From assembly GCA_046759185.1 (NCBI GenBank), contig JBHIBO010000001.1, positions 62,001-126,000 of the forward strand: a DNA stretch of 64,000 nt, read 5' to 3'. The DNA comes from JAJISK01 sp046759185. Lineage in GTDB: Archaea; Thermoplasmatota; Thermoplasmata; RBG-16-68-12; JAJISG01. Under the pieces are notes generated by a model. It worked only from the letters and a program-made list of their open reading frames with translations. It searched no databases and was not told the origin of the DNA. A program made the translations under genes and the position numbers. This document shows positions 8,591 to 16,306 of this stretch, piece by piece (position 1 is the stretch's first letter; every line of letters begins with the position of its first letter).

Positions 8591-8760
8591 TGCTCCCCGA
8601 CCCCCTACCGGGACTCCTTGCCTCCCATGTCGGCTGGACGGACCTGGGTTTCTCGGAGGACGACTGATGGAGGTCCGCCGCTTGGTTCCCGTCGGGGACC
8701 CAGACGGGTCAGGAGCCCCACCCGGGTCGCGGCGCTATACGAAGCATTTCATACAAGTTC
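8473..8760 (+). pseudogene. Possible DUF120/RibK-like (CTP-dependent riboflavin kinase) remnant
   Basis: In a frame different from the VOC gene, 8473-8667 encodes a segment reading SGVVVHGRGLG, then ARYRRLFGFDPVTGTLNVML. This resembles the glycine-rich start and the GF-P-GTLN motif of archaeal CTP-dependent riboflavin kinase. The frame stops at 8665-8667; a one-base shift there continues as GRLMEVRRLVPVGDPDG. The rest of the kinase (final basic and acidic segments) is missing. No good start codon is present except an ATG at 8515 inside the motif. I read it as a decayed fragment; a short real gene of ~50 residues from 8515 is the alternative. Confidence 0.3.
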
Positions 8761-8775
8761 CAGCTAGATCACATC

Positions 8776-9204
8776 ATGGTGCGGGAGGTCGACTATAAGA
8801 CTCGGCCTATCGACGGGGACTTCATCGACAGGACCGCAGAGTATCCCGAAACAGGCCACCACGAGGGTCATATTGTACGGGCTGAGGGCAAAGAGAGGCC
8901 CGATGGCGACGGGAACCCCTACCCGACGCAGCTGGGGATTCACGGGACCCACGTCGCCGTGGACTTCGAGTCTTGTATTGCCGACGGCGTGTGCATGGAC
9001 GTGTGTCCTGTGGACGTTTTCGAGTGGTATCACAACCCCGGCGAGATGGGAACGGGGAAGGACCGAGTCCTTGAGAAGGGCAGCGACCTCTGGAAGCAGT
9101 TTCGCACGGACAAGTCCGATCCGATCCGCGAGGAGGACTGCATCGACTGCATGGCGTGCGAGGCATCGTGCCCCACGGAAGCCATCAAGATCATCATCGC
9201 ATAG
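8776..9204 (+). CDS. Zinc-containing 7Fe ferredoxin
   Basis: Predicted 142 residues matching the archaeal zinc ferredoxins of Thermoplasma and Sulfolobus: an N-terminal extension with a His cluster (TGHHEGHIV) that supplies zinc ligands, then CIADGVCMDVCP (C-x2-D-x2-C, expected to hold a [3Fe-4S] cluster) and CIDCMACEASCP (a full [4Fe-4S] motif). It is a likely electron acceptor for 2-oxoacid:ferredoxin oxidoreductases, such as the Por complex at 27.8-30.7 kb. A TATA-like GCTATACGAAG lies near 8733-8743, giving a short leader before the ATG at 8776. Confidence 0.9.
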   Translation: MVREVDYKTRPIDGDFIDRTAEYPETGHHEGHIVRAEGKERPDGDGNPYPTQLGIHGTHVAVDFESCIADGVCMDVCPVDVFEWYHNPGEMGTGKDRVLEKGSDLWKQFRTDKSDPIREEDCIDCMACEASCPTEAIKIIIA

Positions 9205-9321
9205 CCAGCCCTAACCGCTCTTGGCGAACCTCCCCATTTTGCGTGAGTGAGACAGACCCATAGCCTCCGAGAGTTGGAATCAGAAACGTGCGAAGTCGCT
9301 CCGTATCATCATTCGAACGAG

Positions 9322-9406
9322 TGCGGCGGCCAGGATTCGAACCTGGGAACCCCTACGGGACTAGGCCCTGAACCTAGCGCCGTTGACCTGGCTTGGCTAC
9401 CGCCGC
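9322..9406 (-). tRNA. tRNA-Leu(CAG)
   Basis: Read on the minus strand, the acceptor GCGGCGG pairs with CCGCCGC, the anticodon stem CTAGG/CCTAG encloses TTCAGGG (anticodon CAG), a long variable arm follows (class II), and the T arm is CCAGG-TTCGAAT-CCTGG. The discriminator is A, as usual for tRNA-Leu. No intron and no encoded CCA. A TATA-like GCTTAAGTAAACG lies at ~9423-9436 upstream. Confidence 0.95.
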
Positions 9407-9432
9407 GTGGCCGTCGAATCGTCGGCGTTTAC

Positions 9433-9852
9433 TTAAGCTTCCTGACCAACTCCGGCGCGGTACCGGAGAAGCCCGTATCCGGCAAGCGGCATCACGAGAA
9501 CCGACGCCACGCCCGCCGCCAGGACGACCCATGCAAAGAAGATCCCGCTCATGTCCGCGATTGCCGCCAAGGATGGGCCGACGCCCACCACGTGGTCGAA
9601 GGCGATGTATGCACCTAGGAACCCGAGAATCAGGACCACGGCATACCCAGTTGGCTCTTGTCGGGCGCTCAAAGCGATGGCCATCAGCCAGACGAGGCTG
9701 AGAAGTAGGGCGGTCACGCCGATCACGATTTGGTTGAGGGTGTTCGAGCCTTCACGTGCGAAGTCATCATAGAGGTGCAAGAGCGCGAAAAAGGCCGCTA
9801 CGAGGGAGGTTGCGACCAGCACCCACAACCAGACCGGTCTCCCTTCCTGCAA
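9433..9852 (-). CDS. Small four-helix membrane protein, unknown function
   Basis: Predicted 139 residues with four hydrophobic segments (about residues 8-26, 40-62, 70-90 and 97-122) and short charged loops. It resembles no enzyme I recognise; conserved polar residues inside helices are few (His-Tyr-Asp-Asp after helix 1, FDHVVG after helix 3). It shares an intergenic region with the divergently transcribed zinc ribbon gene. The start has a purine-rich stretch (GGAGGTCAG) just upstream, supporting translation from the ATG at 9852. Confidence 0.6.
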   Translation of the reverse strand: MQEGRPVWLWVLVATSLVAAFFALLHLYDDFAREGSNTLNQIVIGVTALLLSLVWLMAIALSARQEPTGYAVVLILGFLGAYIAFDHVVGVGPSLAAIADMSGIFFAWVVLAAGVASVLVMPLAGYGLLRYRAGVGQEA

Positions 9853-9967
9853 GCTGACCTCCTGTGGTCAATGAGCCTGAGCAGGCCCTTAAGCATTCTA
9901 TGTACGCGAGCCGATTTCGGAGGCTTCGGGCCGGAAGGCCTTAAGGGGATGGGCCCGTCTCTCTTCT

Positions 9968-10183
9968 ATGGTCAACTGCCCGATCTGTAAGGGCACGGAG
10001 AACGACCATGTCTTCAGTGAGCCGCGAGAGTACCGAGGGAAGCACTTCCAGTACGGGGTCTACCACTGTCCCCGTTGCGGCGCCAAGTTCAGCTTCTACA
10101 CCCCCTTAGAGGTCCCCCAGGCGGAAGAGGCTGGCGAAGAGGCGGTGGGGGAGGCGCCCGCCGAGCCTCCTTCGGAAACCTAG
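9968..10183 (+). CDS. Small zinc ribbon protein
   Basis: Predicted 71 residues. Two Cys pairs, CPIC at the N-terminus and CPRC in the middle (HCPRCGAKFSFYTP), form a one-knuckle-pair zinc ribbon; an acidic, disordered tail of about 25 residues follows. Proteins of this type in archaea are often adaptors of transcription, translation or proteolysis, but nothing more specific can be said. A TATA-like CCTTAAGG lies near 9936-9945, so the mRNA probably has almost no leader. Confidence 0.6.
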   Translation: MVNCPICKGTENDHVFSEPREYRGKHFQYGVYHCPRCGAKFSFYTPLEVPQAEEAGEEAVGEAPAEPPSET

Positions 10184-10312
10184 AATCAGTTCTGATAGCA
10201 AGGGCACTAGCTATAAACCCCGCTGGGGGCCAGAGAGCCCTCCGTGGAGCGTGGGTCCCTCACACCTAGCCAGCATCTTGCGGGTCCCTCTGTGGAATCG
10301 GGGGGGTGACCG

Positions 10313-11947
10313 GTGACCTCGAAGCCCCCGAGAGAAAGGGAATCCGTCTCCGGGGTTCGGAAGGCCCTCCGACGTCTCCTGTCCCTCTTCCGGCGGAGCC
10401 CACCTCCTCCCGAGGATTACGAGAGGGAGGTCCAGGCGGATATCGGCGATCGGGTCGCCGCCATCAAGTTCCTGGCGGACACCCAGGGCCCCTGGAAGGC
10501 CCTCCTGGAGCAGGTGGAGAACGCCATCGACGAGTACCCCGAGGGGTACCCGATTCGGGGCCCAATTGAGGTACGCATCGTCAAGCGGGGCAGCGGCTCG
10601 TACATCATCATCCGAGACCGAGGCCGCGGCTTCGTGCCGGACGAACGCGGATTTCCCGACTTCGAGGGAGTCGCCACCCGGGTCGCCAAGTCCTTCAAGG
10701 GCCGCCTCGCGGACTACAGAGGCGCCCAGGGTGAGTTCGCTGTCGGACTCTTCGGCTTCCGAACCATCGGCCGAGAGATCGTCATCGAGAGCACCACGGA
10801 CTACGCGGGCTACCCCCACCGAACCCAGGACTACCACCTCCCTCGTAAGGGAAAGTCCCCCACGTACGTCATGACCATTGACGGGGAGACTCTCACCGCG
10901 AAGATTGCCCGGTCTGAGACACGGCGAAGGACCGCGGGAACCACCATCGCGATCCGCAAGCTCCTGAATCCTCGCATCTGGACCGCGGCCAAGGTCAAGA
11001 AGGCCATCGAGGAGGAGATGTGGGACCGACTCGTCGAGAAGGGGCTCACGATCAAGGTCTCGGACGGTCGGAAGTCCTTCCAAGTCGTCCCCAGGGCCCG
11101 GGCCTTCGAGGGTGCCCTCTTTCCCACGACCTCCCTGGACACCTCCCATGGCTCGATCCAGCTGGAACTCTACGTCCTCGAGAAAGAGGACCCCAAGGCG
11201 AGCGTCCCAGTCCTTCGGGCCAAGGAGCAGGGAGCGGGGGCTACGCGAGTCTACGCAAACCTCACGGCCCTGGACGAATTCCGAGGCCCCCCTTGGAACC
11301 TGCGCCGTCTCCAGGGGTGGATTCGCTACGACGCAGCCACTCTGTCTGGACCCACCCGGGCGGAGTTCTTCCAGGACGAACGGTACCACGCCTTCGTGGA
11401 AGCCCTCACGGGGCTGGAGGACGAGATCGGCCACGTCATTAAGGTTCAGGACGCTCAGCGGGAACGTCGGGGGCTTCGCCGCATCCTGAAGGAGCTTCGG
11501 GGCGACCTGGAGCGGGTGTGTCGCGAACTCCCTCACCTGGACATCTTCCGTATCGCCCGGGACCGGCCCGATTCACTCTACATCACCCCCCCGGCGGGGG
11601 CTCGGAGGGAGGGTGAAGTGAAGCGGAAATCCGCAACGAGGGCGGAGGGAGGTGCGGGTCCGCCTCGGCCGCGGCGAAGGAGCCTGATCGGGCTCCCCCC
11701 TCCCACCTTCGTGGCTAACGGGTTGGCATGGCGTTCGCGATACATCCCCACGAAGCACCTCGTCGAGATCAACAAGGCCCACCCGGACTACGAGCGGGAG
11801 AGCGTCACGCACCGCCGGTGGTACCGATACCTGCTGAAGCTCTACACGAAGGAGCTCGTCCTCCAATGCTACCACGGGTCGGAGGAGGAGGCCAAACTCC
11901 TCGAGGCCACCATTGAGGCCCAGATTCGGGCGGAGCAGGACCTGTAG
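10313..11947 (+). CDS. GHKL (Hsp90/MutL-type) ATPase domain protein
   Basis: Predicted 544 residues. A basic N-terminus (1-30) precedes a GHKL ATPase domain with an N box (LLEQVENAIDE, Glu66-x3-Asn70), a G1 box (RDRGRGF, Asp102/Gly104/Gly106) and a lid/G2 region GAQGEFAVGLFG. A second alpha/beta domain (~230-360), a helical stretch (~370-420), a Pro/Arg-rich linker (~440-470) and a conserved C-terminal module (RYIPTKHLVEINKAHPDYE) follow. The layout recalls Hsp90/MORC-type ATPases that work as dimers, but I cannot name a subfamily. It is monocistronic with a GTG start; TATA-like CTATAAACC occurs near 10210. Role unknown. Confidence 0.65.
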   Translation: MTSKPPRERESVSGVRKALRRLLSLFRRSPPPPEDYEREVQADIGDRVAAIKFLADTQGPWKALLEQVENAIDEYPEGYPIRGPIEVRIVKRGSGSYIIIRDRGRGFVPDERGFPDFEGVATRVAKSFKGRLADYRGAQGEFAVGLFGFRTIGREIVIESTTDYAGYPHRTQDYHLPRKGKSPTYVMTIDGETLTAKIARSETRRRTAGTTIAIRKLLNPRIWTAAKVKKAIEEEMWDRLVEKGLTIKVSDGRKSFQVVPRARAFEGALFPTTSLDTSHGSIQLELYVLEKEDPKASVPVLRAKEQGAGATRVYANLTALDEFRGPPWNLRRLQGWIRYDAATLSGPTRAEFFQDERYHAFVEALTGLEDEIGHVIKVQDAQRERRGLRRILKELRGDLERVCRELPHLDIFRIARDRPDSLYITPPAGARREGEVKRKSATRAEGGAGPPRPRRRSLIGLPPPTFVANGLAWRSRYIPTKHLVEINKAHPDYERESVTHRRWYRYLLKLYTKELVLQCYHGSEEEAKLLEATIEAQIRAEQDL

Positions 11948-11960
11948 GCCGGGAGGCCTA
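11945..11960. terminator. Hairpin built from both stop codons of a convergent gene pair
   Basis: TAGGCC-GGGA-GGCCTA: the left arm starts with the TAG of the GHKL gene, and the right arm, read on the minus strand, starts with the TAG of the small gene at 11958-12176. The 6-bp stem with a 4-nt loop could mark both 3' ends. Archaeal termination relies more on U-tracts, which are not seen here. Confidence 0.3.
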
Positions 11961-12176
11961 CCCCTTCATAATCTTCATCCAGCCGCCGCTCTCGTAGACC
12001 TGGAGGCCTCGAGTCTGCAGCAGCCGCTTAAACTCGTCCCAGCTGATGATCTCCAGCCGGGGGTTGTTCCCTTTCGTGAACTGGACGCCGTCCGTGCCCT
12101 TGACACGGCCGGGGGACAACCCCTTCTCCTGCGCGATCCGCATGGCCCGCTCCGCGCTTATCGGCTCCATTACCAT
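11958..12176 (-). CDS. Short conserved-looking protein, unknown function
   Basis: Predicted 72-residue soluble protein with an N-terminal helix (ISAERAMRIAQEKG), a TKGNNPRLEIISWDEF segment and a Gly-Gly-Trp-Met-Lys-Ile end. It looks like a compact alpha/beta fold and has normal codon use for this genome. A TATA-like CTTTAAGAAAAG on the minus strand (~12228-12239) gives a leader of about 30 nt. It is convergent with the GHKL ATPase gene; their stops are 11 bp apart. No family recognised. Confidence 0.55.
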   Translation of the reverse strand: MVMEPISAERAMRIAQEKGLSPGRVKGTDGVQFTKGNNPRLEIISWDEFKRLLQTRGLQVYESGGWMKIMKG

Positions 12177-12191
12177 TTCGACCCTCCTTGA

Positions 12192-12264
12192 GACTGGCCC
12201 GCTGGCCTAGGCGCGAATGAAGGTATCTTTTCTTAAAGGTTCCCCCCTGACTGGCCCCCTGGCC
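12192..12264. repeat. Pair of 16-bp direct repeats in a divergent promoter region
   Basis: GACTGGCCCGCTGGCC (12192-12207) and GACTGGCCCCCTGGCC (12249-12264) differ at one base and are spaced 57 bp start to start. One copy lies beside the predicted transcription start of the minus-strand small gene, the other just upstream of the plus-strand TATA box at ~12274. They are candidate regulator sites for one or both genes. Confidence 0.45.
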
Positions 12265-12271
12265 CAAGAAA

Positions 12272-12281
12272 GGTTTATGAA
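12272..12281 (+). promoter_or_regulatory. TATA box of the sugar-nucleotide operon
   Basis: GGTTTATGAA, centred about 25 bp before the GTG at 12300. The spacing fits a leaderless transcript beginning at or near that codon and favours GTG 12300 over the in-frame TTG at 12291 as the start of the mutase gene. Confidence 0.5.
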
Positions 12282-12299
12282 GCAGACCGATTGAGCGCC

Positions 12300-13598
12300 G
12301 TGGCACTCTTCGGCTCCTCGGGAATCCGCGGCCGTTACCCCTCTGAGGTCCATGAGACCCTCTTCCTAGGGCTGGGAGCCGCGCTGGGATCCCTCTACGA
12401 TGCCGTCATCGTGGGTCGTGACGTTCGGCCGAGCGGCTTGCCCCTGCTCCAGGCCCTGACCGCAGGCGCGACCTCGCGGGGCGCGGAGGTTCACGACGCG
12501 GGAGTGGTGACAACCCCCACCGTGGCCCACCTGGCGGCCGGCTTCGATGGGGGGGCCATGGTGACCGCATCCCACAACCCGCCCGAGTACAATGGCCTTA
12601 AGCTCTGGCATCCTACGGGCATGGCCTTTGACGAGGATCGGCGCGGGGCCTTCGAGGAGGCCCTGGCTTCCCCTTCGGATCCGGCATCCTGGGAAGACGT
12701 CGGGGTGGTGCATCCGTATGAAGGGGGCCTGCGGGAGCACCGGGAGAAGATTCTCTCGGCTCTGGACACCACGGAGGTCTCCGTGGTCCTCGATTGCGGG
12801 AACGGAGCGACGAGCCTCCTGACCCCCGGGCTCCTTCGCCGGATGGGCTGTCGCGTCGTGTGTCTCAACTGCCAGCCCGACGGCGCCTTCCCTGGCCGGG
12901 GCGCTGAGCCGAAGGAGGAGAGCCTCGAGGATTTGCGTCGCCGCGTTGCGGACTCCTCCGCCTCCCTAGGCATCGCCCACGACGGGGACGGGGATCGCAT
13001 GGTCGCCGTGGACGAGGAGGGTCGGGTGGTGAAGCCGGAGAACCTCCTCATCGCCTTCGCCCAGGACATCGGGGCCCGGCGTGTCGTGGCGCCTGTGGAC
13101 GCATCCATGGTCCTCGAGGACACCTTGGGGGCGAACGCGGTAATTCGAAGCCGGGTGGGCGACGTCTACGTGGCTGAGGCCCTCGTCAGGGAGGAAGCTG
13201 ACCTGGCGGGGGAACCCTCGAGCACTTGGATTTTTCCAGATTTCTCCCTCGGACCAGACGGGCCCTACGCGGCCGCCCGTCTGTGTGTCATGATCCAAGA
13301 GGAACCCTTGGGCGAACGCCTGCAGGGCCTCCCGGACTATCCCCTGCTCCGGGGTACCGTGGCGTACGACCCAGCCGACAGCGACTTCGCAGTCCTCGGG
13401 GAGGCCATGGAAGGGGTGGACGCCCCGGAGGTCACCCGCGTAGACGGGTGGCGGTTCGTCTTCGACGACGCGTGGGCCCTCGTCCGTCCCTCCGGCACGG
13501 AACCCGTGGTCCGCCTGATGGTGGAGGCCCGGGATAAGGACAGGACAACGGAATTATACGACGGCCTCCGTGCGAGGGTTTCCGGGGCCTTTGCATGA
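12300..13598 (+). CDS. Phosphoglucosamine/phosphomannomutase (GlmM-like)
   Basis: Predicted ~432-residue alpha-D-phosphohexomutase. Signatures: FGSSGIRG at the N-terminus, the phosphoserine loop TASHNPPEYNGLK, the magnesium loop DGDGDRM, and the phosphate-binding RPSGTEP near the C-terminus. It interconverts 6-phospho and 1-phospho hexoses (glucosamine, mannose or glucose). The next gene encodes a sugar-1-phosphate nucleotidyltransferase/acetyltransferase homologue, which suggests a role in making UDP-GlcNAc or a related activated sugar for glycoproteins or glycolipids. Its TGA overlaps the next ATG by 4 bp. Substrate preference cannot be read from the sequence. Confidence 0.88.
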   Translation: MALFGSSGIRGRYPSEVHETLFLGLGAALGSLYDAVIVGRDVRPSGLPLLQALTAGATSRGAEVHDAGVVTTPTVAHLAAGFDGGAMVTASHNPPEYNGLKLWHPTGMAFDEDRRGAFEEALASPSDPASWEDVGVVHPYEGGLREHREKILSALDTTEVSVVLDCGNGATSLLTPGLLRRMGCRVVCLNCQPDGAFPGRGAEPKEESLEDLRRRVADSSASLGIAHDGDGDRMVAVDEEGRVVKPENLLIAFAQDIGARRVVAPVDASMVLEDTLGANAVIRSRVGDVYVAEALVREEADLAGEPSSTWIFPDFSLGPDGPYAAARLCVMIQEEPLGERLQGLPDYPLLRGTVAYDPADSDFAVLGEAMEGVDAPEVTRVDGWRFVFDDAWALVRPSGTEPVVRLMVEARDKDRTTELYDGLRARVSGAFA

Positions 13599-14818
13599 AG
13601 GCGTTTCTGTTGGCTGCGGGGGAGGGGACGCGGATGCGCCCCCTGACGGCCAATCGGCCCAAGCCTCTCCTCCCCGTCGCCGGTAAGCCCTTCATGCGGC
13701 ACTTGCTAGACCGGCTGCAGGCGGCCGGCATCTCCTCCTCCGTCGTCCTTCTTGGGTGGCGTGGGCGCCTGCTCAAGGACCACTTCGCGCAGGGAGGCGG
13801 GGGGATGGAGCTGGCCTACGTGGAGCAGGAGCCTCTCGAGGGCACCGCCGCCGCGATAGCGCTCGCCGAGGGGCACGTCGGGTCCCGGTTCCTTAGCCTG
13901 AACGGGGATGTGATTTTCGACGCCCGGGACCTTGCGGAGATGCTCGAGGAACACGGGGAGGGAAAACGCCCCGTGGTAGCCGTCGCTCAGTCCGAGCGCC
14001 CGGAACGCTTCGGCAGCGTCACGCTGGAGAATGACCGACTCGTCTCCTTGGAAGAGAAGCCAGCTAGGGCGGCCAGCCCGTGGGTCAACGCGGGCATCTA
14101 CCTGTTCAACGACGACGTCTTCGGGCTCATCCGAAAGACGCCCCGCTCCCCCCGCGGGGAGTATGAGATCACGGACACCCTCACGCTCCTCCTCGAGCAG
14201 GGCGAGGTCCTCGCCCATCGGCTCCGCAGGCCTTGGCTCGACGTGGGATATCCCTGGGATCTCCTTAGGGCCAACGAGGTCCTGTTGGAGGGACTCGAGC
14301 CGGAGGTCGCGGGGGACGTGGAGAAGGGCGCCGTCCTCGAGGGGTCCGTGCGGGTGGAGGAGGGTGCCCGGGTCCGATCGGGCGCGGTTGTGGAGGGACC
14401 GGTCCTCCTGGACCGGGAAAGCCACGTGGGACCCAATTGCTACATCCGGCCGGCCACCTACCTCGGCCCGGGCGCTCGCGTGGGCAACGCGTGCGAGGTG
14501 AAGAACGCCATACTCATGGCGGGCGCCCTCGTCCCCCATCACAGTTACGTGGGAGACAGTATCCTCGGCGAGGGCTGCAACCTGGGCTCGGGGACCAAGG
14601 TGGCGAACCTTCGCTTGGATGGACGGTCGATTTGGGTGACGATGAAAGGCAGGCGTGTGGATACTGGCCTGCGGAAACTGGGCGTGATTATGGGCGATGA
14701 GGTGAAGACGGGCGTGAACGTGTCCATCGACGTGGGCACCATCATCGGGGAGGAAACGGCCATCGGCCCGGGTGCTGCCGTTCGGGGGAACATCGCGCCG
14801 AGGAGCCGCATCTACTGA
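13595..14818 (+). CDS. Bifunctional sugar-1-phosphate nucleotidyltransferase/acetyltransferase (archaeal GlmU-like)
   Basis: Predicted 407 residues. The N-terminal Rossmann-like domain (1-~230) opens with LAAGEGTRMRPLT and RPKPLLPVAGKP, the nucleotide-binding loop of sugar nucleotidyltransferases. The C-terminal ~170 residues are a left-handed beta-helix of hexapeptide repeats (EGSVRVEEGARV, GPNCYIRP, GEGCNLGSGTKVANL). This is the archaeal GlmU/Sulfolobus ST0452 architecture, which acetylates glucosamine-1-P and transfers UMP or dTMP. It is translationally coupled to the mutase gene upstream, and the glycosyltransferase gene begins 1 bp after its stop: a three-gene route from hexosamine-6-P to a transferred sugar. 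Confidence 0.88.
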   Translation: MKAFLLAAGEGTRMRPLTANRPKPLLPVAGKPFMRHLLDRLQAAGISSSVVLLGWRGRLLKDHFAQGGGGMELAYVEQEPLEGTAAAIALAEGHVGSRFLSLNGDVIFDARDLAEMLEEHGEGKRPVVAVAQSERPERFGSVTLENDRLVSLEEKPARAASPWVNAGIYLFNDDVFGLIRKTPRSPRGEYEITDTLTLLLEQGEVLAHRLRRPWLDVGYPWDLLRANEVLLEGLEPEVAGDVEKGAVLEGSVRVEEGARVRSGAVVEGPVLLDRESHVGPNCYIRPATYLGPGARVGNACEVKNAILMAGALVPHHSYVGDSILGEGCNLGSGTKVANLRLDGRSIWVTMKGRRVDTGLRKLGVIMGDEVKTGVNVSIDVGTIIGEETAIGPGAAVRGNIAPRSRIY

Positions 14819-14819
14819 C

Positions 14820-15956
14820 ATGCGCATCGTGCAGGTGAGTCCTTACTTCCACCCGCACCTGGGGGGCGTCGAGTCCCACGTCATGGACATCAGCCAGGAG
14901 CTTCAACGCCGAGGCCACGACCTAACGGTGGTGACCAGCTCCGAGGATGGGAATGCGAGGGAAGAGTGGATTCGCGGTCTGCGCGTCCTTCGGTCCCGAT
15001 CGTACCTGACGCTCTTCCAGTCGCCCCTCACCCCCGCCATGGCTCGGGACGTTCGTGGTCTGAAGGCCGATCTCTACCACGCCCACACCCCCTCCCCTCT
15101 CCCCGCTTTTTTCACCGCCCGTGCCTCGGAGACTACGGGAGTCCCCCTCCTCATCACCTACCACTGCGACTCCGAGATTCGGGGTCCCTGGGGTCCCCTC
15201 GTCCTCGGCCTCTTCTATCGGACCCTCGGGGCGTATACGATGGAGCGGGCCGCGGGGGTCATTACCACCACGCAGACCTACGCCGCCACCTCCCGGGCCG
15301 TATGGGATCAGGGAACGATGATCATCCCGAACCCCGTGGATATAGGGCGGTTCCATCCCGACGTCTCACCGGGAGAAGTCCGGGTGCGGCACGGGATTCC
15401 GGGGGACGAGCCTCTGGTCATGTTCGTCGGGCGTCTCGTCCCCCACAAGGGGACTGAGTACCTCCTTCGGGCTATGCCCGAGCTCCCCGCTCATCTCCTC
15501 ATCGTCGGGACGGGTCCCCGGGAACCTCTCCTCCGGAAGATGGCCACCCTCCCTTCCCTCCGGGGGAAGATCCATTTCGCCGGACGCGTGTCCGCACAGG
15601 AGCTCCCGCAGTACTACGCTGCCTGCGACCTGTCCGTCCTACCCTCTACCTCACGGCTCGAGGCCTTCGGCATCGCGGCTCTGGAGGCCATGGCCAGCGG
15701 GAAGCCGGTGATTGTGTCTGATGTCCCGGGCGTCCGGGAGGTGATCGACGAGGGGCAGGAAGGGCTCCAGGCCGACCCCATCGACTCGGAGGACATCGCC
15801 GCCAAGATTCGAACGCTACTGGAGGATCCGGACCTCCGCAAGCGGATGGGACTCCGGGCCCGGGAGAAGGTGGAACGCCACTTCTCCCTCGCCTCCGTCG
15901 TGGACCGTCTCGAGGCCTTCTACGACCGGATTCACTCCACGACGGTCAAGGGGTAG
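14820..15956 (+). CDS. GT4-family glycosyltransferase
   Basis: Predicted 378 residues with the GT-B fold. The N-terminal acceptor half starts VQVSPYFHPHLGGVE. The C-terminal donor half contains FVGRLVPHKG and the E-x7-E signature in EAFGIAALEAMASGKPV, typical of retaining GT4 enzymes that use nucleotide sugars. The start is the ATG 1 bp after the GlmU stop; a longer upstream frame exists but overlaps GlmU. It likely transfers the sugar made by the two upstream enzymes to a lipid or surface glycan. No membrane helix is seen. The 3' end overlaps the convergent JAMM gene by 25 bp. Confidence 0.88.
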   Translation: MRIVQVSPYFHPHLGGVESHVMDISQELQRRGHDLTVVTSSEDGNAREEWIRGLRVLRSRSYLTLFQSPLTPAMARDVRGLKADLYHAHTPSPLPAFFTARASETTGVPLLITYHCDSEIRGPWGPLVLGLFYRTLGAYTMERAAGVITTTQTYAATSRAVWDQGTMIIPNPVDIGRFHPDVSPGEVRVRHGIPGDEPLVMFVGRLVPHKGTEYLLRAMPELPAHLLIVGTGPREPLLRKMATLPSLRGKIHFAGRVSAQELPQYYAACDLSVLPSTSRLEAFGIAALEAMASGKPVIVSDVPGVREVIDEGQEGLQADPIDSEDIAAKIRTLLEDPDLRKRMGLRAREKVERHFSLASVVDRLEAFYDRIHSTTVKG

Positions 15957-16306
15957 GGCTCCCCCTTACGGTCCCAGGCCCGCCACGAGGCATCGTCGTA
16001 AGGATAGGCTGCGATGATGTGGAGGTACCCGATCCGCTGAAAGAACTCGATGTCCTGGCGAGAGGGCCGGGGATTGGGGCTCGGGTGGGAGTGGACGGTC
16101 CCGACTACGGTGAAGTCGACGGGGAGGTTGTGGAGGCGGAAGATGGCATGAGACTGCCCCCCAATGGTCCCGGGGACCAGCAGGAGTTCCGAGACCACCC
16201 CCTCCTCCGCCCGGAGGATGGCCCCAAATTCCATGGGATAGCTGTCGCGTGCGGCCTCCAACACCATGTCGAGGGTCTCCCGGCGAATGGCCGTGGCCCG
16301 TTTCAC
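15932..16306 (-). CDS. JAMM/MPN+ metalloprotease (desampylase-like)
   Basis: Predicted 124-residue single MPN domain. The JAMM zinc motif is complete: an upstream Glu (MEFGAIL), then HSH-x7-S-x2-D as HSHPSPNPRPSRQD. Haloarchaeal homologues such as HvJAMM1 remove ubiquitin-like SAMP proteins from targets, so a similar isopeptidase role is likely; cysteine-releasing Mec+-type activity is an alternative. Its ATG overlaps the NAD kinase stop (ATGA), making it the third gene of the IMPase-NAD kinase-JAMM unit. No SAMP or E1-like gene is in the window. Confidence 0.85.
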   Translation of the reverse strand: MKRATAIRRETLDMVLEAARDSYPMEFGAILRAEEGVVSELLLVPGTIGGQSHAIFRLHNLPVDFTVVGTVHSHPSPNPRPSRQDIEFFQRIGYLHIIAAYPYDDASWRAWDRKGEPYPLTVVE

